Source: CAVWDI01 sp046259385
Lineage (GTDB): Bacteria; Chloroflexota; Anaerolineae; Anaerolineales; UBA4823
NCBI GenBank assembly: GCA_046259385.1
Contig: JBJYWI010000212.1
Coordinates: 1 to 39,096 of the forward strand
DNA length: 39,096 nucleotides
Direction: 5' to 3'
Each line of letters opens with the position of its first letter. Position 1 is the first letter of the stretch. Shown piece after piece: positions 1 through 8,030 of this stretch. Under the pieces are notes generated by a model. The model did not search any database. It worked only from the letters and a program-made list of their open reading frames with translations, and was not told the DNA's origin. The translations under genes and the position numbers were made by a program.

Positions 1-206
1 GCGATCTGGCTGTCAATGTCATTGACTGGTTGGCTGGCAAAGAAGATATTATTAGCCTTACTCCAAAAGAGAGTACCCAGCGTTTGCTCATCCGATTAAC
101 ACCCTTGACGATTAATCTGTTTCTGTTTGTCTCAGTGATTTTGATTCCAGGTGTTGCGTTGATATCCGGATTGATTGTTTGGTTCAAACGCCGTCAGAGA
201 GGTTAG
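1..206 (+). CDS. C-terminal end of a GldG-like ABC-transport auxiliary protein (partial)
   Basis: Frame 3 is open from the window edge to a TAG at 204-206; the 5' part lies outside. The visible 67 residues begin DLAVNVIDWLAG, continue through a TPKEST segment, and end in one hydrophobic helix (INLFLFVSVILIPGVALIS) followed by a basic tail. This is how the GldG/ABC_transp_aux family ends: a large extracytoplasmic domain anchored by a last transmembrane helix. The DUF4340 gene that follows four bases later is the usual partner of such systems, so the two probably form the end of one operon for an uncharacterised ABC-type export or gliding-like system. The call rests on the C-terminal pattern and the neighbour only. 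Confidence 0.6.
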   Translation, partial: DLAVNVIDWLAGKEDIISLTPKESTQRLLIRLTPLTINLFLFVSVILIPGVALISGLIVWFKRRQRG

Positions 207-209
207 AGC

Positions 210-752
210 ATGGTCCGGCGATCAACATGGATTGTTCTGGCTATTCTGGTAGTTTTGATTTGTATTGCAATTCTGGTAGGCAGGAGAAATGCAGAACAGA
301 CTGAGGAAACTACATCTACTCCTCCTGCAAAAGTACTGATTAACAAATCAAGCTCTGATATTAAATCTTTGTTGATTAAAAAAAACACGGGTGAATCTAT
401 TGAATTTGAAAAAAATGAAAATAATGATTGGGTTTTTAGCGACTCAAATGATCAAGTTGTGGACAATACAGTTCTGGAGAATGCTATAACCCAATTCCTT
501 ACCACCAGTGCTCTTTCTGAAATAAACCCCGCCCCTCCTGGGCAAGCAACCGGAATGGATAATCCTGCGTATATCATTGAACTGAGGTATTCGCAGGGTA
601 ACCTGGATTCAATCCAGATTGGCAAACAGACACAAACAGAAAGCGGTTACTATTTAAAAACCAGCGAGAACACAATTTTTGTTGTAAACCCATCTGGTGT
701 AGACGCTATGATAAATATGATCAATAACCCCCCCGTTCTTTCAGAAGAGTAA
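210..752 (+). CDS. DUF4340 domain membrane-anchored protein
   Basis: The protein has 180 residues, with one N-terminal transmembrane helix at about residues 7-24 and then a soluble extracytoplasmic region. The latter contains the DUF4340 pattern: a strand pair (SLLIKKNTGESIEFEKNENNDWVFSD), a loop on cleavage or placement (ATGMDNPAYIIELRYSQG) and a strand ending YYLKTSENTIFVVNPSGVD. Members of this family are often about 300 residues with two repeats, so this copy is short. It starts three bases after the stop of the GldG-like gene and is very likely co-transcribed with it. Molecular function is unknown; the recurring association is with GldA/GldF/GldG-like ABC transporters. Confidence 0.75.
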   Translation: MVRRSTWIVLAILVVLICIAILVGRRNAEQTEETTSTPPAKVLINKSSSDIKSLLIKKNTGESIEFEKNENNDWVFSDSNDQVVDNTVLENAITQFLTTSALSEINPAPPGQATGMDNPAYIIELRYSQGNLDSIQIGKQTQTESGYYLKTSENTIFVVNPSGVDAMINMINNPPVLSEE

Positions 753-862
753 AGGTTTGAAGAAATTAGTGATGTGTAAAATTTTTTATCAGGGTGGAAT
801 AAATTATTGATGAATTATGAATCTTGATATCTAGCCAAGAACAAAATCTATAAATTTGGGTA

Positions 863-891
863 TTGATTTTCGAATAAAACAGGTGTATTCT
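863..891 (+). promoter_or_regulatory. Probable sigma-70-type promoter of the sigma factor gene
   Basis: TTGATT at 863-868 and TATTCT at 886-891 are separated by exactly 17 bases, and the start codon lies 22 bases downstream of the -10 element. The stretch 753-862 before it is AT-rich and shows no other gene. The assignment is by consensus match only. Confidence 0.5.
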
Positions 892-912
892 GTTTAATAA
901 GTTGGAGTTTGT

Positions 913-2127
913 ATGATTGATGAACAACTACTGAGTGAAATAGAAGGGCAGGAAGAGCACCCAGCAATTGCGAGACTTGTGGAGCTGGGACGGCAAAAGT
1001 CTTTTGTTACGATCGATGACATTTTAAATCTCTTCCCCGATGCCGAACAGGATGTTGACCAGCTGGAAGAGGCATTTGCGGCGTTATTGAGCGCTGGAAT
1101 AGCATATATTGATGATTCAACTGCAATAGAACCAAGTGATGACGAGTTAAGTGAAGAAGATGATATCGATGATGAAGCAAGCCGCGAAATATCGATTGAA
1201 GAGAACTTCCTTGCCAATATAGATACAGATGACACTATCGGTCTTTATTTAAAAGAAGTTGGAAGAGTACCCTTATTAACTGCAGAGGAAGAAGTAGAAC
1301 TAGCACAACGAATAGAGCAGGGAAGATTATCGCGCGAGGAATTAGCGAGGGGGAATGTAACTGCTAGGAGAAGACAGGAACTTCAATTTTTTATCCAGGA
1401 TGGTTGGCTTGCCAGGGAGCATTTAATCACCGCCAACTCAAGGTTGGTTATAAGCGTTGCCAAAAAATATATGGGGAGAGGCGTGCCATTCCTGGACCTT
1501 ATTCAGGAGGGCAACATTGGGTTAATCAGAGCCGCAAAAAAATTCGATTACCGCAGAGGTCATAAATTCAGTACGTATGCAACCTGGTGGATAAGACAGG
1601 CGGTTACTAGGGCGATAGCGGACCAAGGTAGGACAATCCGTGTCCCGGTTCATATGGGAGATCAGATTAATAAACTTCTGCGAATCCAACACCAACTAAC
1701 TCAAAGATTGGGACGCGATCCTTCCGTGGAGGAACTTGCAGACGCGTTGGAGGTCCACCCTCAAAAGGTGGAGAATATGATCCAGGTAGCCCGGCGACCG
1801 CTTTCTCTCGAGACCCCTACTGATGATGAAGAAGATTCAGTGCTTGGTGATTTTATCCAGGATGATGAAATATCTGCTCCGGACGACACTGCAACATTCA
1901 ACCTGCTGCGTGAACATTTGGATGTGGTTTTGGATGGTTTGCCTCCCCGCGAAGTCCGGATATTGCAGTTGAGGTATGGTTTGCTGGATGGACAGGCTTA
2001 TACTCTTGAAGAAGTAGGGCGCAAAATGGGGGTAACCCGTGAACGAGTCCGCCAGATAGAAGCGCAGGCATTAAGCCGGTTGCGTCATCCGGCAATACGC
2101 AGGAAACTGCGTGAATACCTGGGATGA
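913..2127 (+). CDS. rpoD: Primary RNA polymerase sigma factor (RpoD/SigA)
   Basis: The 404-residue protein is a complete group 1 sigma factor. Residues 1-70 form a region 1.1-like helical domain, followed by an acidic linker (about 70-95). Region 1.2 is at DTIGLYLKEVGRVPLLTAEEEVELA. Region 2 contains NSRLVISVAKKYMGRGVPFLDLIQEGNIGLIRA and the -10-recognition helix KFSTYATWWIRQAVTRAI. Region 3 follows at IRVPVHMGDQINKL. Region 4.2 is at the C-terminus (YTLEEVGRKMGVTRERVRQIE). All core-binding and promoter-recognition segments are intact. The gene is monocistronic, with its own promoter upstream and a strong terminator downstream. The TTGACA/TATAAT-like elements found elsewhere in this window fit recognition by such a factor. 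Confidence 0.96.
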   Translation: MIDEQLLSEIEGQEEHPAIARLVELGRQKSFVTIDDILNLFPDAEQDVDQLEEAFAALLSAGIAYIDDSTAIEPSDDELSEEDDIDDEASREISIEENFLANIDTDDTIGLYLKEVGRVPLLTAEEEVELAQRIEQGRLSREELARGNVTARRRQELQFFIQDGWLAREHLITANSRLVISVAKKYMGRGVPFLDLIQEGNIGLIRAAKKFDYRRGHKFSTYATWWIRQAVTRAIADQGRTIRVPVHMGDQINKLLRIQHQLTQRLGRDPSVEELADALEVHPQKVENMIQVARRPLSLETPTDDEEDSVLGDFIQDDEISAPDDTATFNLLREHLDVVLDGLPPREVRILQLRYGLLDGQAYTLEEVGRKMGVTRERVRQIEAQALSRLRHPAIRRKLREYLG

Positions 2128-2213
2128 GCGCGTTGGGGAAACTCAGCAAGACTGTGTTTTAGATATTGATTATCTATAGCTTGAATTTCCAGAAAATCTG
2201 ATAATCTGGTTAT

Positions 2214-2251
2214 AATGCTTTCCGGTAAATGTGACCGGAAAGCATTTTTTT
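2214..2251 (+). terminator. Intrinsic terminator after rpoD
   Basis: A perfect 13-bp inverted repeat, AATGCTTTCCGGT (2214-2226) and ACCGGAAAGCATT (2234-2246), with a 7-base loop, runs into seven T residues (2245-2251). It lies 87 bases after the rpoD stop and 22 bases before the next start codon, so it isolates the sigma factor gene. Confidence 0.92.
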
Positions 2252-2272
2252 GGACGATTCATTGAATAATTC

Positions 2273-3523
2273 ATGAACAGAAACCAAGCCAACCTTTTTT
2301 TCATTGGGTTCTTAATTTTGCTAGTTGTAATCATTGGGGCTGCGACCTGGATTAATTTTCAGTATGTATCTCAGAACCGAGGCATGAATAAATTTACTCC
2401 CCGATGGCAGGCTACCAGGTCGTTTTTGATGCAAGGGACCAATCCTTACAGCGAGCAGGCAACAAATGAAATACAACGCACTGCTTATGGACGTTTAGCA
2501 AAACCTGACGAAGACCCTGGATATTTCGTGTATCCTTTCTATTCGATTATCCTTTATGCACCTTTTTCGTTAATTGAAAATCATGATACGGCGTTTGCAT
2601 TATGGATGACCGTCCTGGAATTCGCTCTAGCTGGTTTGATAATTGTCAGCCTTATACTGGTTGATTGGCGCCCAACAATCTTCATAATACTGGTTTTATT
2701 TATTTATACTTTTCTTTGGTACCACGGACTTCGCCCGTTAATAAGTGGGAACGCTTCAGTTTTGGTTGCTTTTTTTGCCACCGCTGCCTTGCTGGCCATC
2801 CGTTCGAACCAGGATGCTGTTGGTGGTATTTTGCTGGCATTATCGAGTATCAAACCGCAAATGGTGGTCGTTCTGTATATATTTATTATTTTATGGTCGA
2901 TTGTTAAAGGACGCTGGAGGATCATTTGGACATTTCTCGGGAGCCTGACCTTTCTAATCATAGCTGGTAGCCTGTTCTTTCCAGACTGGTTGTTGGAAAA
3001 TGTCCGTCAGATTATCCGTTATAGCGAGATCATGTTCATCAGCACTCCAAGTTCTATCTTGATGAGCTGGATACCAGGTGTTGGAAAACAATTAGGCTGG
3101 CTGCTGACCGGGTTAATGGTGGCGTTCCTGCTGATTGAATGGCGGTCAAGCTTCAGTAAGGATGAACGCTGGTTTGTCTGGACTGCACTGATGACTCTGA
3201 CTGCTTCAACATTGATCGGCATTTACAGCACTTTGGAAAACTATATAATGCTATACCCAGCTGCGATGTTGATTCTAGCAACCTGGGATAAACGATGGGG
3301 TTTGCTTGGAAGGTGGTTAATATTTTTATTCCTGGTTTTAACTTCAATTGGGATTTGGCTAGTTTTGTTGAATGGAGTGCAGCGAGGTGTCCAACCTGAC
3401 CTGGATCCGATCATTTATTTCCTTACTCCAACCATTATTTTAGTGGGGCTTTATTGGGTTAAATGGTGGGCTGTAAATCCTGACCAGCTGCTGCTGCAAA
3501 AGATCTCAGATTATCTAAAGTAA
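2273..3523 (+). CDS. Polytopic membrane glycosyltransferase, GT87 (DUF2029) family
   Basis: The 416-residue protein has about ten predicted transmembrane helices. The GT87-type N-terminus is visible: a first helix, then an extracytoplasmic stretch with FTPRWQATRSFLMQGTNPYSEQA (residues about 42-64, with the family's acidic/aromatic loop) and DPGYFVYPFYSII. Later loops include a helix with KPQMVVVLYIF, the usual position of the KPQ motif. Family members are polyprenyl-phosphate-dependent mannosyl- or arabinosyltransferase-like enzymes acting at the outer face of the membrane. The acceptor cannot be told here. The gene stands alone between the rpoD terminator and the pilin promoter. No clear ribosome-binding site precedes the ATG. 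Confidence 0.75.
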   Translation: MNRNQANLFFIGFLILLVVIIGAATWINFQYVSQNRGMNKFTPRWQATRSFLMQGTNPYSEQATNEIQRTAYGRLAKPDEDPGYFVYPFYSIILYAPFSLIENHDTAFALWMTVLEFALAGLIIVSLILVDWRPTIFIILVLFIYTFLWYHGLRPLISGNASVLVAFFATAALLAIRSNQDAVGGILLALSSIKPQMVVVLYIFIILWSIVKGRWRIIWTFLGSLTFLIIAGSLFFPDWLLENVRQIIRYSEIMFISTPSSILMSWIPGVGKQLGWLLTGLMVAFLLIEWRSSFSKDERWFVWTALMTLTASTLIGIYSTLENYIMLYPAAMLILATWDKRWGLLGRWLIFLFLVLTSIGIWLVLLNGVQRGVQPDLDPIIYFLTPTIILVGLYWVKWWAVNPDQLLLQKISDYLK

Positions 3524-3546
3524 ATTACTCAAATCAAATCTGCATA

Positions 3547-3575
3547 TTGCTTTTTCATCTATAATTTTCTATAAT
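3547..3575 (+). promoter_or_regulatory. Promoter of the Flp-type pilin gene
   Basis: TTGCTT (3547-3552) and a perfect TATAAT (3570-3575) are separated by 17 bases. A short perfect hairpin, CAGGAT/ATCCTG with a 7-base loop (3576-3594), directly follows and would lie at the very 5' end of the transcript, where it could stabilise the message. Confidence 0.7.
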
Positions 3576-3614
3576 CAGGATAGCAATAATCCTGAAACCA
3601 CGGAGGTCATTCAA

Positions 3615-3761
3615 GTGTCGCCAGATTCGAATGAATCAGGGCAAGGGTTAGTTGAATATGCCCTTATTATTATTTTGGTCGTTATTATTGTATGGGTAAT
3701 TATTGAATTATTGGGACCCTGGATAACCAATTACATAGATGAATTTTTACAGACGATCTAA
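3615..3761 (+). CDS. Flp/Fap-type pilin, 48 residues
   Basis: This small gene starts with GTG at 3615 and ends with TAA at 3759-3761. A ribosome-binding site GGAGG (3602-3606) lies eight bases before the start. The protein reads VSPDSNESG, then QGLVEYALIII and a long hydrophobic helix, then a short tail. This is the Flp prepilin pattern: cleavage after Gly9 by a TadV/CpaA-type peptidase would place Glu at +5 and Tyr at +6, as in class IVb Flp pilins, leaving a mature chain of about 39 residues. No tad secretion genes are in the window, so it is an orphan pilin locus. The ComF gene downstream hints at, but does not prove, a link to DNA uptake. Confidence 0.85.
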   Translation: MSPDSNESGQGLVEYALIIILVVIIVWVIIELLGPWITNYIDEFLQTI

Positions 3762-3888
3762 AATCTAAAGATAGACTGGAATAGAGAGACCATTTGAAGC
3801 AGCAGACTCAAGCATACTGAATTTAGCTAAAAGGATTTTTCAGGCTTGAATTCGTTATTTTCAATAACAATAGAAACTTATCACATCC

Positions 3889-4650
3889 TTGAAAACCTCT
3901 CATAAAATAATAAAGAGACCAAACTCCAGAGAAAAATTAGTTTACCGTTTGTATAAATATACATGGGTGGGACTGGATTATCTTTTTCCACCGCGTTGCG
4001 GTGGGTGTGGATCTACTGGATCAAGGTGGTGTGAAGATTGCAAGCAATCCGTACAGCTTCTGCCGGAATGTGTATGTGTAAGGTGTGGGCGACCGAATTA
4101 TAAATATTCCATCTGCCATTATTGTGAAACTAGACTCCCCTCTTTTGATCGGCTGAGATCCTGGGCTTATTTTGAGGGTACATTAAGGAGGGTGATTCAT
4201 AAATTGAAATATCGGGGTGATATGACGCTTGGGGAAATTTTAGCTCGCCCATTGATTGAATTATTGGAAAAAAATAATTGGGATCCTGATGCTGTGATTC
4301 CAGTTCCAATCAGTGAACAGCGTTTATTTGAAAGAGGATACAATCAATCTGCACTGCTAGCCAGACCAGTCGCTCTAGCAATTGGAAAAACTTATCAATC
4401 AAAAGGCTTGGTTAAATCTAAGGACACAGATACCCAGGTGGGTCTCACTTATGCCCAGAGGATGGAAAATGTTTATGGTGCATTTCTTGCAGATCGAAAT
4501 TATGTAAATAACCAAAGAATTCTATTAATTGATGATGTCACAACCAGCGGCGCAACAATGGAAGCCTGTTCTGCTGCGTTGAAGAAAGCTGGTGCACTAG
4601 AGGTATTTGGCCTTACCCTGGCTCGTTCACGTTATTTCTCTGCTGGTTAA
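3889..4650 (+). CDS. comF: ComF family phosphoribosyltransferase-like protein
   Basis: The protein has up to 253 residues from a TTG start. The N-terminal part carries a double zinc-finger (PRCGGCG...CEDC and CVRCGRPN...CHYC, residues about 38-85). The C-terminal part is a PRTase domain with the PRPP-binding loop ILLIDDVTTSGATMEAC near residues 208-224 and the conserved VPVPIS...RGYNQSALLA segment. ComF proteins are needed for DNA uptake in competent Firmicutes and Proteobacteria and may act as a cytoplasmic ssDNA-associated factor, but the family is widespread in non-competent bacteria too. The TTG has no clear ribosome-binding site, so the true start may be a little downstream, before the VGLDYLFPPRC segment. 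Confidence 0.88.
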   Translation: MKTSHKIIKRPNSREKLVYRLYKYTWVGLDYLFPPRCGGCGSTGSRWCEDCKQSVQLLPECVCVRCGRPNYKYSICHYCETRLPSFDRLRSWAYFEGTLRRVIHKLKYRGDMTLGEILARPLIELLEKNNWDPDAVIPVPISEQRLFERGYNQSALLARPVALAIGKTYQSKGLVKSKDTDTQVGLTYAQRMENVYGAFLADRNYVNNQRILLIDDVTTSGATMEACSAALKKAGALEVFGLTLARSRYFSAG

Positions 4651-4709
4651 AATCAGAGAATCAATTATGTAAGTTTACAATACCCATTAAATTGTTCTTG
4701 GAGGAAAAA

Positions 4710-5279
4710 ATGACATTGGATGTTGAAATCTCTGGAAGAAATTTTGAGGTTACAGAAAGAATCAGGGAATATGTTGATAAAAAAGTATCCAAGTTGGATA
4801 GATATTTACCTGGTATCGAGGAAGCACGGGTCGATCTGGCGTATATAAAGTCCGCTCGGAGCGCTGCCGACCGTCAGGTAGCCCAGATTACTGTTTGGGG
4901 AAAAGGGTTTATCTTACGTTCGGAGGAGAGAGCAGATGATATATTTGCGGCAATTGATATCGCAGTGGATAAGATCCAACGCAGGATTGAAAGGTATAAA
5001 GGAAAAAGATATCGAGGGAGAGGCGATGGAAAGCCTGCGGCAGAATTCGTGTTAGAACAACAATTTGAAGAAGAAGATACAAGTGAATTGCCGCCTTTAA
5101 TTGTCCGTAGAAAGCAATTCATGTTGACTCCTATGGATGAATTGGAAGCATTGGAACAAATGGAGCTGCTTGGGCATGAAAATTTTTTCATCTTTTTTAA
5201 TGCAAATACAAATTCAATAAATGTACTATATCGACGTCGAGATGGCTCTTATGGGTTGATAGAACCGGAAGTAGGATAA
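4710..5279 (+). CDS. hpf: Ribosome hibernation promoting factor, long form
   Basis: The 189-residue protein has an N-terminal S30AE/RaiA domain (MTLDVEISGRNFEVTERIREYV; residues 1-100) that binds the decoding centre of the 30S subunit. A linker follows, then the C-terminal dimerisation domain typical of long HPF (VRRKQFMLTPMDELEALEQMELLGHENFFIFFNANT...NVLYRRRDGSYGLIEP). Long HPF dimerises 70S ribosomes into inactive 100S particles in starvation or stationary phase. I chose ATG 4710 rather than the upstream in-frame TTG 4692, because GGAGG at 4700-4704 sits five bases before this ATG and would lie inside the longer reading. folE begins one base after the stop. Confidence 0.95.
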   Translation: MTLDVEISGRNFEVTERIREYVDKKVSKLDRYLPGIEEARVDLAYIKSARSAADRQVAQITVWGKGFILRSEERADDIFAAIDIAVDKIQRRIERYKGKRYRGRGDGKPAAEFVLEQQFEEEDTSELPPLIVRRKQFMLTPMDELEALEQMELLGHENFFIFFNANTNSINVLYRRRDGSYGLIEPEVG

Positions 5280-5280
5280 T

Positions 5281-5916
5281 ATGACTCTTATAGATGAAGA
5301 AGCGTTAAAAGAATCTGCTGAGTTAATTGCGGACAGCGGTATTGATTTTGAAGGAATCGAACAATCAATAATTAGCCTGCTTGAAGCGATTGGTGAAAAC
5401 CCCGAAAGAGAAGGGTTAATGCGAACACCACAAAGAGTCGCCAGGATGTATGAAGAATTACTTGAGGGTTACCGCCAGGATCCAATTTCACTGGTTAATG
5501 ATGCATTGTTTGACGTGAAATATGATGAGATGGTTGTTGTGAGAGATATTGAGTTTTACAGTTTATGCGAGCACCATATGCTGCCTTTCATCGGTCGTGC
5601 ACACGTGGCTTATTTACCGCGCGAAAGAGTGGTCGGTTTGTCAAAAATTCCAAGGATTGTTGATCTTTTTGCAAAAAGGTTGCAGGTACAGGAAAGGATG
5701 ACCCGTCAGATCGCTGAATTTATTGACACACTACTGCATCCTTTAGGTGTCGCGGTGGTTATTGAAGGATTGCACCTTTGTGCAACGATGCGTGGGGTTA
5801 AGAAGCATGACGCAAGGATGACAACCTCGTCCATGCTTGGAGCTTTTCGCAATAGCCTTGCTACCAGAGAGGAATTTCTCGCGAATATTTCACGCGGATT
5901 CAATCCGGTTCTATGA
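5281..5916 (+). CDS. folE: GTP cyclohydrolase I
   Basis: The 211-residue enzyme converts GTP to 7,8-dihydroneopterin triphosphate and formate, the first step of folate synthesis. Visible signatures are ENPEREGLMRTPQRVARMYEELL near the N-terminus, the zinc site CEHHMLPFIGRAHVAYLP (Cys and two His ligands), VVGLSKIPRIVDLFAKRLQVQERMT, the third ligand region LHLCATMRGV, and the C-terminal TTSSMLGAFR. Length and all active-site segments are standard for type IA. It starts one base after hpf and is probably translationally coupled. Its 3' end overlaps the oppositely oriented folK by six bases. Confidence 0.97.
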   Translation: MTLIDEEALKESAELIADSGIDFEGIEQSIISLLEAIGENPEREGLMRTPQRVARMYEELLEGYRQDPISLVNDALFDVKYDEMVVVRDIEFYSLCEHHMLPFIGRAHVAYLPRERVVGLSKIPRIVDLFAKRLQVQERMTRQIAEFIDTLLHPLGVAVVIEGLHLCATMRGVKKHDARMTTSSMLGAFRNSLATREEFLANISRGFNPVL

Positions 5917-6438
5917 ACTAAATACTTTTTTTATCTTCTGGCTGATTTCTGGGCAGTTCACAAGGGCTTTATTTGAATTTAATGATTCGGCAATTTCCTT
6001 GATCGAATCCGACTTCCCGAATGGCTTGAACTCCGGGTTTATTTCAGCAAATGGAACGGCTAAGTGGGGGTGATACACCAGTTCGGGGTCAATCACTCGA
6101 TCGTTCCAGATAAGAATATCCAAGTCGATTGTTCTTGGAGCGTTTTTATTGCTAGTACGAACGCGTCCTAATTGGTTTTCAATAGGACGGAGAACTTCAT
6201 TTTTTAACATTTCCAAAGATAAATCGGTTTTGAAACTTAAGGCTACATTTACGAATTTGGGACCAGTTGTTCCTACTGGAAATGATTCCCATGCATTAGA
6301 AATGTCAGAAATAAAAAAAAGACTTCTAAGCAGTTCGACAGCTTTTAAAATGTAATTTCCTGGATCAATATTGGAACCCAATCCGAGGTAGACCTGATTC
6401 TTCGCGGTGGTTTTGTTATTACTCTTTTGATCTCTCAA
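5911..6438 (-). CDS. folK: 2-amino-4-hydroxy-6-hydroxymethyldihydropteridine pyrophosphokinase
   Basis: The 175-residue protein catalyses pyrophosphoryl transfer from ATP to 6-hydroxymethyl-dihydropterin. Family hallmarks are the start of the domain VYLGLGSNIDPG, the pterin-binding FVNVALSFKT segment, the signature RTIDLDILIWND with metal-binding Asp residues, and HPHLAVPFA. The start is a TTG lying inside the end of folB (20-base overlap). No other start codon precedes the domain, so coupling to folB is likely. The gene is convergent with folE, with a six-base overlap of their 3' ends, placing three folate steps within 1.5 kb. Confidence 0.95.
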   Translation of the reverse strand: MRDQKSNNKTTAKNQVYLGLGSNIDPGNYILKAVELLRSLFFISDISNAWESFPVGTTGPKFVNVALSFKTDLSLEMLKNEVLRPIENQLGRVRTSNKNAPRTIDLDILIWNDRVIDPELVYHPHLAVPFAEINPEFKPFGKSDSIKEIAESLNSNKALVNCPEISQKIKKVFSS

Positions 6439-6772
6439 TTTCTACACCAACAGATTCCGAAAATCTGACAGCGCCAGGTTTTTCAACGCGAACGCGGACT
6501 TTCAATACGCCAGACTCTTCCAGGCATAATTTTGCGATATCGGATGCAAGCGCTTCAACAGTATATCGCTGGGCAGATTCTGCTAAAGCAATCGTTTTTT
6601 TTGAGACAGTTTTATAATTGATGCTTTTAGTTATATCATCAAATTCCCCTGCCTCTTTTAAGTCAGAAAAGATGATGATGTTGATTCTGATCTCCTGCGG
6701 TTTCTCTCTTTCCCAATCGTTAATCCCGATTATCCCGCGTGCAACAAGATTATTTATAAAAATTTTGTCCAT
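6419..6772 (-). CDS. folB: Dihydroneopterin aldolase
   Basis: The 117-residue protein converts 7,8-dihydroneopterin to 6-hydroxymethyl-dihydropterin and glycolaldehyde. It shows the FolB pattern: MDKIFINNLVARGIIGINDWEREKPQEI with the substrate-binding Glu-Arg-Glu region, DDITKSINYKTVSK, a helix with VEALASDIAKLCLEE, and a C-terminal VRVRVEKPGAVRFSESVGVEIER containing the catalytic Lys of VEKPGA. It is upstream of and overlapping with folK. It follows the DUF302 gene by 29 bases, so all three may share a transcript. Confidence 0.95.
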   Translation of the reverse strand: MDKIFINNLVARGIIGINDWEREKPQEIRINIIIFSDLKEAGEFDDITKSINYKTVSKKTIALAESAQRYTVEALASDIAKLCLEESGVLKVRVRVEKPGAVRFSESVGVEIERSKE

Positions 6773-6801
6773 AATTTCATTTAATTTGTATTTTTATATG
6801 A

Positions 6802-7209
6802 TCACTTTCGAACCAGGTCGTCAACAACCCTTTTGATTTTTTCGCCAGCTTGCGTTGCAACCTCTTGAAGCTGTTCACCAGGTTTGTTTTCTAATGATAA
6901 CAGTAATGTTTCAGGATTTACTATACGTATAATTGAGCCACCATTCAAATCATCCTCTACAGTAACATTACACGGCAATAATAGCCCTATTGCGGGATCG
7001 CTGGAAAGGGCTTTATGAGCGAGAGCAGGGTTACATGCACCCAGAATAGCATACGGTTTGAATTCTTTTTCCAGTTTTTCGAGAATTGTTTCCTGAACAT
7101 TAATAAATGTCAAAACTCCAAAACCTTCCGCTTTTAGAGCTTCTTTTACTTCTTCCAGTGCTTGTTCGTAAGGAAGTCTTGATTGGATTTCATAACCAAT
7201 TTTTGACAT
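6802..7209 (-). CDS. DUF302 domain protein
   Basis: The 135-residue soluble protein is mostly one DUF302 domain: GYEIQSRLPYEQALEEVKEALKAEGFGVLTFINVQETILEKLEKEFKPYAILGACNPALAHKAL, followed by the conserved IGLLLPCNVTVEDDLNGGSIIRIVNPETLL. The single conserved Cys pair (GACNP and LPCNV) is typical and has suggested heme or metal binding in relatives, but the biochemical role is not known. A clear ribosome-binding site (GGAGGG on the minus strand) precedes the ATG. The location between thiol/copper genes and folate genes gives no strong hint of function. Confidence 0.88.
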   Translation of the reverse strand: MSKIGYEIQSRLPYEQALEEVKEALKAEGFGVLTFINVQETILEKLEKEFKPYAILGACNPALAHKALSSDPAIGLLLPCNVTVEDDLNGGSIIRIVNPETLLLSLENKPGEQLQEVATQAGEKIKRVVDDLVRK

Positions 7210-7277
7210 AGATATTCCCTCCAGTTAAATTTCTACTTCTTTTTAGATGTCAATTACTGATAATGGTTTCATCGATA

Positions 7278-8030
7278 TCATATATTATTTGCATCGAATT
7301 TCTTACTGGACTCGATTAATTTTATTTTATATAAACAAGCTGCCATGATCATCCAGGCGATAATTTGTTCAGTGCGAAAGCCATAAATCACCACGCTGCT
7401 TTCCGCCCTGAAACCGGATATAAAAATGTAAAAAGCGGAGCTGATTGAAATAAAGAATAAAAAATATACTCCCGGTAGTAATCCAGCTATGTAATTTCTC
7501 CCAGGCCAAAGCAAGAACAGGATTGATGCTGCTCCGATGATATGGTAAATCTGTACCGGGTGACGAATTTGCCCCCACAACTCAACACCCCATGGGAGGT
7601 TTGTTGGGAAGCCAAAGTGTGAACCGGTAGCAAGTTCAGCCATACCGATTGCAATAGACAGGACTGCCAGGATAGGAGTAAGCGCATCAAGGGTTCTCCA
7701 GAGAGATAATCCATTTTTGCTGCCGTAAATAAATCCAGCAAAGAATGCGCAGAAAACCCCGCCCCATATATCAAAGAGGTTGAGATTAATTGAAATTATG
7801 CTGAGTGGATTTTTAAAGAAGATATCAAAATATTGAATCACATAAAACAGCCTAGCGCCTAATAATCCTGAGATAAGATACAGAAAGACCAGATTATTAA
7901 AAATTTTCGATGGAATGTTGTAGCGTTCTATGTATTTCTCAGACAATAACAATCCTAACCAAATTCCAGCAAGCAATATCAGTCCAGGTGCTTGAATGGC
8001 TAACGGACCAATGTTTATTATAGGGAACAT
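7278..8030 (-). CDS. Divergent Lgt-family (prolipoprotein diacylglyceryl transferase-like) membrane protein
   Basis: The 250-residue protein has seven or so transmembrane helices and the Lgt fold outline: GPLAIQAPGLILLAGIWLGLLLSEKY at the N-terminus, GLLGARLFYVIQYF, IWGGVFCAFFAGF, and the segment PTNLPWGVELWGQIRHPVQIYHI matching the family's RHPxQLYE region. The classical catalytic HGGL motif reads IWGG, with Trp for His. The GRxxNFxNGE loop reads GMAELATGSHFG, lacking the Arg and Asn. It is therefore probably not an ordinary Lgt. The ATG overlaps the stop of the upstream tlpA-like gene as TGATG, indicating coupled translation and a shared role, perhaps in thiol redox or lipid attachment of partners. 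A TTG one codon earlier is possible. Confidence 0.72.
   Translation of the reverse strand: MFPIINIGPLAIQAPGLILLAGIWLGLLLSEKYIERYNIPSKIFNNLVFLYLISGLLGARLFYVIQYFDIFFKNPLSIISINLNLFDIWGGVFCAFFAGFIYGSKNGLSLWRTLDALTPILAVLSIAIGMAELATGSHFGFPTNLPWGVELWGQIRHPVQIYHIIGAASILFLLWPGRNYIAGLLPGVYFLFFISISSAFYIFISGFRAESSVVIYGFRTEQIIAWMIMAACLYKIKLIESSKKFDANNI

Noticed and set aside
2211..2216. TATAAT just before the rpoD terminator as a promoter for the GT87 gene
   Set aside because: No -35 element lies at 16-18 bases, and the RNA would begin inside the terminator hairpin.
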